Below, in pieces: positions 52,764 through 62,272 of a stretch of 64,000 bases of DNA (its first letter is position 1; each line of letters begins with the position of its first letter). Location: contig NZ_CP053452.2 of NCBI RefSeq assembly GCF_013128195.2, positions 2,170,001 through 2,234,000 of the forward strand. Direction: 5' to 3'. A program made the position numbers and the translations under genes. Source of the stretch: Frigoriglobus tundricola (GTDB taxonomy: Bacteria > Planctomycetota > Planctomycetia > Gemmatales > Gemmataceae). The notes under the pieces were generated by a model, which saw only the letters and a program-made list of their open reading frames with translations, did no database searches and was not told the DNA's origin.

Positions 52764-55431
52764 ATGACCCCGTCTGCCGATTTTACGGTTCCGGCCGATC
52801 CCTATCGCGCCCTCGTCGAGTCGCTGCACGAGGACGCCTTGTTCCTCGTCGATCCGAGCGGCACCATTGTGACGTGGAACGCCGGGGCCGAGCGGCTGAC
52901 CGGCCACGCCCGTGAGCGCATCGTGGGGCGCCCCGTTGCGGAGCTGTACGATCCCGCCGGCGCGCCGGACCGGGACCACCGGGTCGAGCGGACCGTCCGG
53001 CTCCTCCGCGCCGACGGCTCCCGGATGCGGGTGACGTGTGCGATCAGCGCGTGCGCGCGGGCGCGCGGCCCTCCGGGTTCGCCGTCCACCTCCGGCGGGT
53101 TGCCGGGGACGAGGGGCTCGCCGAGGCGCCCGCGAGCCGCGCTCTGGCCCAGCTCCGGGCGGTGGTGGCGAGCGTCGCGGACGGGCTCGTCGTCGCCGAC
53201 GCCGCGGGCACCCTCCTCGACTGGAACCCGGCCGCCCTGCGGTTGCACGGCTACGCGAGTGTGGAGGAGGTCCGGCGGCACCTGTCCACGTTCCCCGACA
53301 CGTTCATCCTGTCGGTTCCCGGGGGCCCGCCGCTCCCGTACTCCGAGTGGCCCCTGTGCCGGGTGCTGCGGGGCGAGCGGCTGGTCGAGTACGAACTCCA
53401 GGTGCGGCGCACCGACGGCGCGGAGGACCTGGTCGTCGCCTACAGCGGCGCCCGCATCCCCGACCCGGCGGGCGGCCCGGACCTGGCCGTTCTCACCCTT
53501 CACGACGTGACCGCCCACCGGCGGACCGAAGCGCGGCTGCGGGCCAGCGAGGCGCTGTTCCGCGGCGCGTTCGAGGACACGGCCGTCCCGATGGCCCTCC
53601 TCGCCCTCGACAACCGGTTCGTCCGCGTGAACGCCGCCTTCGCCCGGCTGTTCGGGTACTCGCGCGACGAGCTCCTCGGCATGTCGATGCCCGAGGTCAC
53701 GCACCCGGACGACGTGGTCAAGAGTCTGGCCGGGCGCGAGGCGCTCCTCGCGGGCGCGGCCCACTTCGCGCAGGAGAAGCGGTACGTCCACCGGGACGGG
53801 CGCGTGGTGTGGTGCGTGGCGTGCGTCTCCCTGGTCCGGGACGCGGAGGGGCGGCCCCAGATGTACGTCGGTCAGGTGCTGGACGTGACCGACCGGAAGC
53901 GGGCCGAGGGCGAACTGCGCGCGAGCGCGGAGCGGTTCCGGGCGTTCTTCGAGGCGACCACCGCGGGCGTGGTGGAAATCGCCCCCGACGCCCGCATCCT
54001 GCGGGCCAACGCGGCCTTTTGCCGGATGATCGGCTACGGCCCCGACGAACTGGCCGAAATGACCGTGGCCGACGTCCTGTTTCCGGAGGACCGGGACCAC
54101 GTTCTGGCCCAGTACGCCGGGGTGGGGGCCGGGGCGACGCCCTCGTACGAGACCGACCGGCGGTACCGGCGGAGGGACGGCTCGCCCCTGTGGGCGCGGG
54201 TCAGCGTCGGCGCGGCGCGCGACGAGGGCGGCCGGCCGGCGGTGGTGTCGGCGGTGGTGATCGATCTGACGGAGCGCAAGCGGCTGGAGGAGCGGTTCCA
54301 GCAGGCGCAGAAGATGGAAGCGATCGGCCGGTTGGCCGGCGGGATCGCACACGACTTCAACAACCTGCTCACCGTGATCGTCGGGTACGGCGAGATCCTG
54401 CTCGCCCGGCTCCCGCCGGGCGACGACACCCGCGACGTCGTGCAGCAGATGACCGCGGCCGGGGAGCGGGCGGCCGGGCTGACGGCCCAGCTCCTGGCGT
54501 TCAGCCGCCACGCCGTCGTGGAGCCGCGCGTCCTCGACCTGAACGAGGTGGTGGCCCAATCCGCGCGGCTCCTGCGGCGACTGGTCGGGGAGGACGTGGT
54601 GCTAGGAACGGCCCTGGCCCCCGACCTGAGCCGGGTGCGCGCGGACCCGACCCAGGTGGAACAGATCCTCATGAACCTGGTGGTGAACGCGAAGGACGCG
54701 ATGCCGCGCGGCGGCCGGCTGACGATCGAGACGCGCGAGTTGCGGTTGCGGGCGGAGGACGCGGCCGCGTTCCCCGACCTGGCGCCGGGGGGCTACGTCC
54801 AGCTAGCCGTCTCGGACACGGGCACCGGGATGACGGAAGGAACAAGGGCCCGCGTGTTCGAGCCGTTCTTCACGACGAAGGAGGTCGGCAAGGGCACCGG
54901 TCTGGGGCTGGCGGTGGTTCACGGAGCGGTCAAGCAGAGCGGCGGGCGGGTGGACGTGTACAGCGAACTCGGGGTCGGGACCACGTTCAAGGTCCTGCTG
55001 CCGGCGGTCGGCGCCGCGCCGACCGGGGCTCCGGGGTGGCGCCACTCGCGCCGCGGGGCACGGAGACCGTCCTGCTCGTCGAGGACGAGGCCGGCGTGCG
55101 GGCGGTCGCCCGGGTGGCGCTGGAGGCCCAGGGGTACACCGTCCTGGAGGCGGCCGGCGGGGGAGGCGCCCTGCGGGTCGCCGCGGCGCACGCCGGCACG
55201 ATCCACCTGTTGGTAACGGACGTCGTGATGCCGGGCATGAGCGGGCGCGAAGTGTCCGGGGCGCTGCGGAAGCGGCACCCCGGGCTGAAGGTGTTGTACG
55301 TCAGCGGCTATACGGACGACGCGGTGGTGCGGCACGGCATCGTGGCGGCGACCGATGCGTTCCTTCAGAAGCCGTTCACCCCGCTCTCCCTCGCGCGGAA
55401 GGTGCGGGCCGTTCTCGACGGGCCGCACTGA
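52764..55431 (+). pseudogene. Hybrid sensor histidine kinase gene (PAS-rich, HisKA, HATPase, receiver) with two frame changes
   Basis: The gene starts at ATG 52764 (MTPSADFTVPADPYRALVES, GAGGGG upstream). Segment 1 (to about 53050) holds a PAS domain. Segment 2, in another frame (about 53055-55035), holds further PAS modules, HisKA ('[19 protein letters not shown]'), an HATPase N-box ('[14 protein letters not shown]') and G-boxes. Segment 3 (about 55040-55431) in a third frame is a receiver domain ('[20 protein letters not shown]', '[13 protein letters not shown]', 'FLQKPFT'). Removing 2 bases in a CG run near 53055 and a 2-base deletion or 1-base insertion near 55020-55040 gives one protein of about 887 residues. 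No transmembrane segment is seen, so it is likely cytoplasmic. As written, the kinase and receiver are separated. Confidence 0.85.
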
Positions 55432-55561
55432 CACGCTGTTTCAGCACTCCGGCCCGCCCGCGGCGTGCGAACGGCCGGCGTGGAGCCGGCTGGTGAGGCG
55501 CTACGTGACGCGCGATCGAGTGGGCCGCGCTCCCTGATACACGGTCCGGTGGGTGCGGTCC

Positions 55562-55645
55562 GCTTTCTGTGTTTGTGGCACGGGCTTTCCCGCCGGTGCT
55601 TCCGGGTACACCGGCGGGAAAGCCCGTGCCACAAACACAGAAAGC
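55562..55645. repeat. 37-bp perfect hairpin repeat (family A)
   Basis: Perfect arms 55562-55598 and 55609-55645 with a 10-base loop. The arm core TTTGTGGCACGGGCTTTCC is related to that at 11764-11782 (family A). The right arm ends 5 bases before the IS630 element. Confidence 0.88.
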
Positions 55646-55650
55646 CGCTA

Positions 55651-56814
55651 ATGTCCTGAGTCGAAAATTCGGTAGATAACCTTGCGCCGGGTCTCTTGGG
55701 CCGGTAGGGTAGGGCAAAGGAGACCCTAATGGCGCGCCCCAAACCGGCCCTCATTCTGTCCGATGACGAGCGCCAGAAGCTCACCACCTGGGCCAACCGG
55801 CCCAAGAGCACCCAACGACTCGCGCTCCGCGCGCGGATCGTCCTGGCCTGTGCCGACGAGACCAGCAATAAGGCCGTCGCCTCCCAACTCGGGGTCTGTG
55901 CGGCCACCGTGGGCACCTGGCGGAACCGGTTCGTCGCCCAGCGACTCGACGGCCTGGTCGATGAGCCCCGGCCCGGCGCCCCGCGCACGGTCACGGATGC
56001 CGACATCGAGCGGGTGGTCACCGCCACCCTGGAGACCAAGCCCAAAGCCGCCACCCACTGGAGCACCCGGGGCATGGCCCAGGCCACCGGGATGTCGCAA
56101 TCGACCATCAGTCGGATCTGGCGCACGTTCGAGCTGAAGCCGCACCGGGCCGACACGTTCAAGCTGTCCACCGACCCGTACTTCGTGGAGAAGGTCCGGG
56201 ACGTGGTCGGGTTGTACCTGGCCCCACCGGACCGGGCCATCGTCCTGTCGGTGGACGAGAAGAGCCAGGTCCAGGCGTTGGACCGCACCCAGCCCGTCCT
56301 GCCGATGACCCCGGCCCAGGTCGAGCGGGGCACCCACGACTACGTGCGGCACGGCACCACGTCGCTGGTCGCGGCCCTGGACGTGGCCACCGGGAAGGTG
56401 ATCGGGACGTGCCACCGGCGGCACCGGCACCAGGAGTTCCTGAAGTTCCTCGACCACGTGGATGCCACCCTACCCCGGGAACCGGGCGTGAGCGTGCACA
56501 TCGTGTTGGACAACTATGCGACCCACAAGACGCCGGCCGTCAAGCGCTGGTTCGTGCGGCATCCCGAGTACCACCTGCACTTCATCCCGACCAGCAGCTC
56601 GTGGCTCAACCAGGTCGAGCGGTTCTTCGCCGAGATCACGGAGAAGCGGATCCGCCGCGGGGTGTTCAAAAGTGTCCACGCCCTCGAGCAGGCGATCACC
56701 GAGTACCTGGCCGAACACAATGCCGACCCGAAGCCGTTCGCCTGGGTCGCCGACGCCGATTCCATCCTCGACCGCATCAAGAGGGTTTGCGAACGGACTT
56801 CCGACTCAGGACAC
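55651..56814 (+). mobile_element. IS630-family insertion sequence with TA target duplication
   Basis: Inverted ends TGTCCTGAGTCGAAAATTCG (from 55652) and the complement of TGTCCTGAGTCGGAAGTCCG (ending 56813), 17 of 20 identical. TA dinucleotides flank it (55649-55650 and 56815-56816), as expected for IS630/Tc1-type elements. One intact transposase gene fills the element. It is inserted directly next to a family-A hairpin. Confidence 0.9.
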
Positions 56815-56817
56815 TAA
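55729..56817 (+). CDS. IS630-family transposase
   Basis: A 362-residue transposase. The N-terminal helix-turn-helix region has 'SNKAVASQLGVCAATVGTWR'. The DDE core has 'VLSVDEKSQVQALDR' (Asp), 'HIVLDNYATHKTPAVKRW' (Asp) and 'SSSWLNQVERFFAEI' (Glu); all are present and the frame is open. The stop codon (56815-56817, TAA) uses the TA of the duplicated target site plus the next host base, so the element itself does not encode a complete stop. Confidence 0.93.
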   Translation: MARPKPALILSDDERQKLTTWANRPKSTQRLALRARIVLACADETSNKAVASQLGVCAATVGTWRNRFVAQRLDGLVDEPRPGAPRTVTDADIERVVTATLETKPKAATHWSTRGMAQATGMSQSTISRIWRTFELKPHRADTFKLSTDPYFVEKVRDVVGLYLAPPDRAIVLSVDEKSQVQALDRTQPVLPMTPAQVERGTHDYVRHGTTSLVAALDVATGKVIGTCHRRHRHQEFLKFLDHVDATLPREPGVSVHIVLDNYATHKTPAVKRWFVRHPEYHLHFIPTSSSWLNQVERFFAEITEKRIRRGVFKSVHALEQAITEYLAEHNADPKPFAWVADADSILDRIKRVCERTSDSGH

Positions 56818-56973
56818 CCGGATCGTGAATGGAACCGCCGAGGGGCTCGCCCCTCGCGGTCCCGGGAAAAACGATCCACATGCTACGGTCAAGCAGACGG
56901 GCGAGCCACACGGCGTCATGTCGTTCCGCCCATCTCGTTCCTGTGACACCCAGTGGTGGGAGGAGAGGGCTTA

Positions 56974-57028
56974 CCGAACCCGTGCCGCGGTCGCCCGCCC
57001 GGAACCGCCGACCGCGGCACGGGTTCGG
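56974..57028. terminator. Hairpin between IS630 and the ECF sigma-factor gene
   Basis: A 20-bp perfect stem (56974-56993 with 57009-57028) and a 15-base loop. It begins 4 bases after the ECF gene's stop on the reverse strand and probably terminates that gene. Confidence 0.75.
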
Positions 57029-57031
57029 GGC

Positions 57032-58603
57032 TCACGGTGCCAACCGGGCCGCCGTTCCCACCACCAAACGCGGGAAGTTGCCCGGAAGCGGGTGGGTGAA
57101 CGGTTCACCCATGAGCTTCTTCCACTCGGCCCTCTGTTCGTCGGTCAGAATCGCCAGCGCCCGATTCATCCCCGCGGCCCGAACCTCCCGCCCCACTTTC
57201 ACAACATCGATCATCTTGGCCGCGCCGTCGGGCAGAGCCGGTAGTTTCACCTGGAACGCCTGAGCGGCCTCCTCATCGACCTGCCGGGCGTTCGCCGCGA
57301 ACAGGTCCTGTTGTCGGGCGGTGATGCCAAGGGCCTTGATTACAGTGGGGGACGTGAACACCTGGTAGCCGCGGTACTGCCAATCGATCTGGCGGAACCG
57401 CTTCCGCTGGGCCGGTGTGAGAACGTCGGCGACCACGCCGGCGACCGCTTTGCGTAACTCGTTTTCACCGGCGTCCTCCGCTTCTCGGACGATTCGGTTG
57501 GCCGCGTCCGGGTTTTGAGGGGCGCCTCCGACCATGTTCATCTTCAACTGCCACGCTTCGTTGGCTTTCTGGATCGCTTTCTTCTCGGCCGCTTCCAGGG
57601 CGTCCATGATCCGGTCGAGCTGGTCGATGTCGCACTTCATGTCCTTGAGAACCTTACGGTTCATCAGGAGCCGGCCCTCGGCATCCGCGAGGCTCTCGGT
57701 GAGCTTCTTATCATCGGCCGCGGGGACCGGGGCCGCCTTCGGAACCGGGGCCGCCGCGTGCCCCCGGTACGCCCCGGCCCCCGTGAGGGCCAGGGCGGCG
57801 ACCGCGACCGCGGCGAACGCGGTCATTTGAAGCTTCTTCAGGAACATGCTTTTCATCACTCCTGTCGCCAGATCGGCGACGCTGGGGGGCACCAGACTCG
57901 TCACTTTGTCAAAGAGTGCAACGGGGACGGTGGCACGGATCAGGGGTTCCGCAACGGCGGAGCGCTGGGTGAGCCCGGCGGCGAGGGCGGCGACGGACAG
58001 GTGAACGCCGCGGCGCCGGAGGCGGTCGGCGAGCAGGCGCCGGCCGCGCGTCAATCGGGAGGAGAGCGTCCCCTCGGAGCAACCGAGAACGCGCGCGACT
58101 TCGGTCCGGAGCCGGGCTTCGAGATCGCACATCACGATCGGGAGCCGGTAGTGGTCGGGCAGCCGGGCGAGTTCCTCGTCGAGGACCGGTTCCACCTCGG
58201 CCCAGTTCGTGTCGGGGTGCATCTCGGGCGGGGTCCGTGGGGGCACGCGCGTTTCGACCTCGGTCCGGCGGCCGGCCCGGTACCGGGCCTTTTGTGCGGT
58301 CTTGAAGGCGACCCCGTGGAGCCACCCGGCCAGGTTGCCGCGGGGGGACACGGTCGCGGCCTTGTGGGCCAGTACGAGGAACGTCGCCTGGAACGCGTCC
58401 TCGGCGTCCTGCGTGTGGCGGAGGACCCGCCGACAGACGGCGAACACCATCGGCCCGTGGCGGCGCACCAGCACCTCGAACGCGGCCGCGTCGCGGCCCG
58501 AGAGGAACTGTTCCAGAAGCTCGGCGTCGGCCGCCGTGCCGTCCCGCACCAGCCCGGCGGCCCGCAACTGGGGGACCACGCGGGCTAAAGAACGGGTCGT
58601 CAT
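57032..58603 (-). CDS. ECF sigma factor fused to a membrane helix and Spy/CpxP-like segment
   Basis: A 523-residue protein. Residues about 1-190 are an ECF sigma factor: sigma-2 'AFEVLVRRHGPMVFAVCRRV' and 'DAEDAFQATFLVLAHKAATV', sigma-4 'DHYRLPIVMCDLEARLRTEV' and 'LGCSEGTLSSRLTRGRRLL'. A segment about residues 250-275 is a transmembrane helix ('TAFAAVAVAALALTGAGAY'). The C-terminal part (about 285-523) is predicted extracytoplasmic and contains two LTxxQ-like motifs ('DVLTPAQRKRFRQID', 'ILTDEQRAEWKKLMG') reminiscent of Spy/CpxP chaperones. GAGAGG precedes ATG 58603. ECF sigma factors with C-terminal extensions are known in planctomycetes. The fusion may sense envelope stress directly; no separate anti-sigma factor is adjacent. 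Confidence 0.88.
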   Translation of the reverse strand: MTTRSLARVVPQLRAAGLVRDGTAADAELLEQFLSGRDAAAFEVLVRRHGPMVFAVCRRVLRHTQDAEDAFQATFLVLAHKAATVSPRGNLAGWLHGVAFKTAQKARYRAGRRTEVETRVPPRTPPEMHPDTNWAEVEPVLDEELARLPDHYRLPIVMCDLEARLRTEVARVLGCSEGTLSSRLTRGRRLLADRLRRRGVHLSVAALAAGLTQRSAVAEPLIRATVPVALFDKVTSLVPPSVADLATGVMKSMFLKKLQMTAFAAVAVAALALTGAGAYRGHAAAPVPKAAPVPAADDKKLTESLADAEGRLLMNRKVLKDMKCDIDQLDRIMDALEAAEKKAIQKANEAWQLKMNMVGGAPQNPDAANRIVREAEDAGENELRKAVAGVVADVLTPAQRKRFRQIDWQYRGYQVFTSPTVIKALGITARQQDLFAANARQVDEEAAQAFQVKLPALPDGAAKMIDVVKVGREVRAAGMNRALAILTDEQRAEWKKLMGEPFTHPLPGNFPRLVVGTAARLAP

Positions 58604-59164
58604 ACACACCTCTCTCGAAGAGCGTCCGTTATCCGAAGCGGCCTGCCGGCCCGCCGCGTTTCCAGTGTATTTCCGTCTGGCCGCACGAACCGTGCATGAA
58701 AAAATGAACCGCGGGAGGACGGGTGCCCCTCCCGCGGTCGGGCTCCGAGAAATCGAGCGGTGTTAGGGTCGACGGGTGGGCACGGGAACAGGTGGGGCAG
58801 CACCAGCGGTCCGTACTCCTTCAGGAGCGCGTCCCGAACCGGCTCGTCCGTCTTCCCGGCGTCGATGACCGCTGGCGCCTGTGAGAGATGTCACGGAGGT
58901 CGTCTTTCCGTCGCGCTAGCCCGGAGCGGACATCGACAGGCATGAAAAATTTATGAGCAGACGCGCGGCGCATTCAGTTTATTTTCTTCATCTGCGGCGT
59001 GTCCGGTCCCGCGTGCCGAATACGATTAGTTTGTGAATTATACTGATTTTCTGTGCGCTTAATATAGGGTATTTGGGAAGGGATTCGGGCGCCCACCGCG
59101 CTGGAGCCCCGTCCCTGCACTATACGATCCGTGCCTACACCTTGTCGTTCTTCGGAGTTCCCCG
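58604..59164. other. Intergenic region with hairpin and a possible gene remnant
   Basis: 561 bases between divergent genes. A perfect 11-bp hairpin lies at 58708-58738. On the reverse strand, about 58752-58890 encodes APAVIDAGKTDEPVRDALLK followed by EYGPLVLPHLF without a start codon; this looks like a piece of a lost gene. Positions 58940-59080 are AT-rich (e.g. GAATTATACTGATTTTC) and likely contain the promoter of the downstream LEPR-XLL gene. Confidence 0.5.
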
Positions 59165-62100
59165 ATGCGTCGATCGTGGTGGTCTCGGCTGCTGGGAAAT
59201 GTTGGACCGCGGAAGCCGATCCGGCGGGCGCGGCCCGGGCACTTGCAACTCGAAGCGCTCGAGGACCGGATCGACCCGGCCACGTTCACCGAATCGGGTA
59301 CGAGCCTCGGCCTCGTACTCACAACGAACGAGGCACTGGGCATCGTCGCGAACAGCGGGACCTACACCCTCACGCTCACGGGCGGGACCTGGACCGGCAC
59401 CGACAGTGCCAACGTGACGGGTAACGGGACCGCCACCCTCACCGTCACCGCGACCGGCGTGAGCACCTACACGACCGGCATCGCCGTGACCGACACCGGC
59501 AGCACCGGCGGCGACTCGGTCGCCTTCAACACCTCGGCCTCGTCCACCTACACCAACGACTTCACCGTCACCCTGACCCACTCGTCCTCGGGCGCCGGCA
59601 CCCCCGGGCTGGCCTTTTCCGGGCTCACCACCTTCGCGGGCAGCGCGGCCCTGACCGCTCAGGTGAACGGCGACGTCATCGTCAACACCGGCGCCAGCGT
59701 CACCCTGGGCAGCGGCGCCCTGAGCCTGTCGGCCACGGGAACCAACGCGCCGCTCACCCTCAACGGGAACGTTCTCGACGCGAGCGGCAACGTGACGTTC
59801 CAGGCCACCGGCGCGGTCACCGAAGCCAGCGGCGTCACGGTCAACACCGCCGGGTCGGTGACGCTCGCCGCGGACGTGACGGCGGCCGGGGCCGGCGACG
59901 ACGGCACCGGCACGCTGACGGTCAACGGCAACGCCTACGGGGCCACGCTCACCCTGCGCGGCGCGGCCGAGGACATCGGCGCGACCGCCACCGTCGGTGA
60001 CGCCGCGCGCATCAGCACCTACATCCCCAGCGGCCTGAGCGGCCCGTACGGCCTGGCCATCGACTCCAGCGGGAACCTCTACGTCTCGAACTTCCACGGC
60101 AACACGGTGAGCAAGTACGGGCCGACCGGCGCGCTCATCAGCGCCGCGTACCTGTCCGGGCTGAACAACCCGGCCGGGCTCGCGTTCGACGCCAGCGGCA
60201 ACCTCTACGTTTCCAACAACGGTGCGGGCACCATCAGCAAGTACAGCCCGACCGGCACGCTCATCAACGCCGCGTTCGCGACCGGGCTGACCAACGTCAC
60301 CGGCCTGGCGTTCGACAGCAGCGGCAACCTGTACGCCGCCGTCTTCACCCTCGGCACCGTGGTCAAGGTGACCCCGGGCGGCACCGCCAGCAATTTCCTG
60401 ACCGGGCTGAGCGACCCCAACAATCTGGCGTTCGACAGCAGCGGGAACCTGTACGTGACCTCGGCCAACAACGGCACGGTGAGCAAGTACAGTTCGGCGG
60501 GAACCCTGATCAACGCCACGTTCGCGTCCGGGTTAAACGATACCCAGGGTATCGCGTTCGACGCCAGCGACAACCTGTACATCGCCAACTTCGGCGCGAA
60601 CGACGTGATCAAGGTGACGCCGGGCGGCACGACGAGCACCTTTGCGACCGGCCTCGACGGCCCGACCGGGCTGGTGTTCGACGCCGCCGGCAACCTGTAC
60701 GCCACCGGCGCGAACCAGTCGTTCACCGGCACCACGGTGAGCAAGATCTCCGCGGCCCTCGCCGTCACCACCCACGTGACGATCGCGTCGTCGGTGTCGA
60801 GCCGGCCGATGGAGTTCGGCGGGACGAACAACGCCGCCGTGGCCGGGGTCGACCTGACCAGCGCCGAACTGGCCCGGATCGTCACGTCCGCCACCGGCAC
60901 GGTCGTTTACGGCTCCATCACGCAGACCGGCACCATCACCTTCGCCGGCGCCACCACCGCCACGACCGCCGGGGCGGCCACGTCCGTCGTGCAATCGGCC
61001 ACGGGCGCCGGCCAGATCGTGTTCGACAACAGCAACGGCACGGCCCTGAACGGGAACGGCGGCACCGTGGCCCTGACCCCCGGCACCGGGCAGCTCAGCG
61101 CCACCCTCGCGACGAGCAGCGCCCTGATCGCCACGAACGGCTTCACGGCCACCGGCCTGACCCTGAACCTGGCGCTCGGCTTCGCCCCGAGCCCGGGGAC
61201 CACGATCACGCTCGTCGCGAACTCGGGCGGCGCCATCGTCGGCGCCTTCACCAATCTGGCCGCGGGCGGGACGACCGGGCTGAGCTTCGGCGGGACCGCG
61301 TACACGTTCAACATCAACTATGCCGGCAGCGGCAACAGCCTGGTGATCGGGGTGCCGTCCGTCGTCCTGCCCGTCGCCTTCCGCCCCTCCGTGTACGTGA
61401 CCTTCGGACCGCAGGGCGGGGAGGTGGTGGACGTCGTGGACGGCACCGGCGCGCTGACCCAGTACGACTCCACCGGCACCCACGCCCTGGCCGGCGGCGT
61501 GCTGACGATCTCGGCCGCGTTCGGCCCGCAGGGGGAGGTGTTCGAGGTCGTGGACTCCACCGGCACCCTGACCCAGTACGATTCGGCCGGCGCCCACGTG
61601 ATCGCCGGCGGGGTCGCGAACGCGAACGTGGCGTTCGCGCCGGACGGGACCGAGGTCCTGCTGGTGACCATGCAGTCCGGCGCCTACGTCCAGTACGATG
61701 CCAACGGGATGCACGCCCTGTCGTCGAGCGTGCAGTACGCGAGCCTGACGTTCGGGCCGCAGGGCGAGGTCCTCGAGGTCGTCGATGCCACGGGCACCCT
61801 GACCCAGTACACCTCCGCCGGCGCCCAGGCCCTCTTCGGCGGGGCCGTCGCGGCGTACGTGACGTTCGGCCCCCAGGGCGAGATCCTGGACGTGCTCGAT
61901 ACGACGGGCACCCTGACCCGCTACACCTCCGCCAGTTCCGCCGGTCTCAGCGGGGGCGTGAACGCGGCGAGCGTGGCCTACGGCACCCCCGGCGAGGCGC
62001 TGGCGGTGGTCGATTCCGCGAACACGCTGACGCGGTACGACGCCACCGGCGCCGCGACGATCGCCGGCAGCACCCGCGCGGCGAGTGTGGCCTTCACGCC

Positions 62101-62194
62101 GCTGGGCGAGCTGCTCCTCGTGACGACCCTGACCGGCAGCTACGTCCAGTACGACGCCAACGGGATGCACGTCCTGGCCGGGGGAAATGCGTAA
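59165..62194 (+). CDS. Giant secreted LEPR-XLL protein with NHL-type propeller and C-terminal repeats
   Basis: A 1009-residue predicted surface protein. LEPR-XLL motif 'LQLEALEDRIDPATF' at residues about 27-41. Residues 45-285 are Thr/Gly/Ser/Asn-rich beta repeats. Residues about 290-520 contain six NHL/SMP-30-like repeats of about 41 residues ('GLAFDSSGNLYVSN' type), likely a six-bladed propeller. Residues about 742-1009 contain seven repeats of about 38 residues ('VTFGPQGEVLEVVDATGTLT' type), probably a second beta propeller. GGAG lies 8 bases before the ATG. No anchor is visible. A terminator follows at 62217-62248. Confidence 0.87.
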   Translation: MRRSWWSRLLGNVGPRKPIRRARPGHLQLEALEDRIDPATFTESGTSLGLVLTTNEALGIVANSGTYTLTLTGGTWTGTDSANVTGNGTATLTVTATGVSTYTTGIAVTDTGSTGGDSVAFNTSASSTYTNDFTVTLTHSSSGAGTPGLAFSGLTTFAGSAALTAQVNGDVIVNTGASVTLGSGALSLSATGTNAPLTLNGNVLDASGNVTFQATGAVTEASGVTVNTAGSVTLAADVTAAGAGDDGTGTLTVNGNAYGATLTLRGAAEDIGATATVGDAARISTYIPSGLSGPYGLAIDSSGNLYVSNFHGNTVSKYGPTGALISAAYLSGLNNPAGLAFDASGNLYVSNNGAGTISKYSPTGTLINAAFATGLTNVTGLAFDSSGNLYAAVFTLGTVVKVTPGGTASNFLTGLSDPNNLAFDSSGNLYVTSANNGTVSKYSSAGTLINATFASGLNDTQGIAFDASDNLYIANFGANDVIKVTPGGTTSTFATGLDGPTGLVFDAAGNLYATGANQSFTGTTVSKISAALAVTTHVTIASSVSSRPMEFGGTNNAAVAGVDLTSAELARIVTSATGTVVYGSITQTGTITFAGATTATTAGAATSVVQSATGAGQIVFDNSNGTALNGNGGTVALTPGTGQLSATLATSSALIATNGFTATGLTLNLALGFAPSPGTTITLVANSGGAIVGAFTNLAAGGTTGLSFGGTAYTFNINYAGSGNSLVIGVPSVVLPVAFRPSVYVTFGPQGGEVVDVVDGTGALTQYDSTGTHALAGGVLTISAAFGPQGEVFEVVDSTGTLTQYDSAGAHVIAGGVANANVAFAPDGTEVLLVTMQSGAYVQYDANGMHALSSSVQYASLTFGPQGEVLEVVDATGTLTQYTSAGAQALFGGAVAAYVTFGPQGEILDVLDTTGTLTRYTSASSAGLSGGVNAASVAYGTPGEALAVVDSANTLTRYDATGAATIAGSTRAASVAFTPLGELLLVTTLTGSYVQYDANGMHVLAGGNA

Positions 62195-62216
62195 GACGGG
62201 AGCTTCGGAGGGGCAG

Positions 62217-62248
62217 AGAGGGCGGCGCTAGCTGTGGCGCCGCCCTCT
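62217..62248. terminator. Bidirectional hairpin terminator
   Basis: A 12-bp perfect stem AGAGGGCGGCGC/GCGCCGCCCTCT with an 8-base loop, between the convergent LEPR-XLL and YncE-like genes. Confidence 0.78.
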
Positions 62249-62272
62249 TCTGTAACTGTGGCTCCGGACGGA

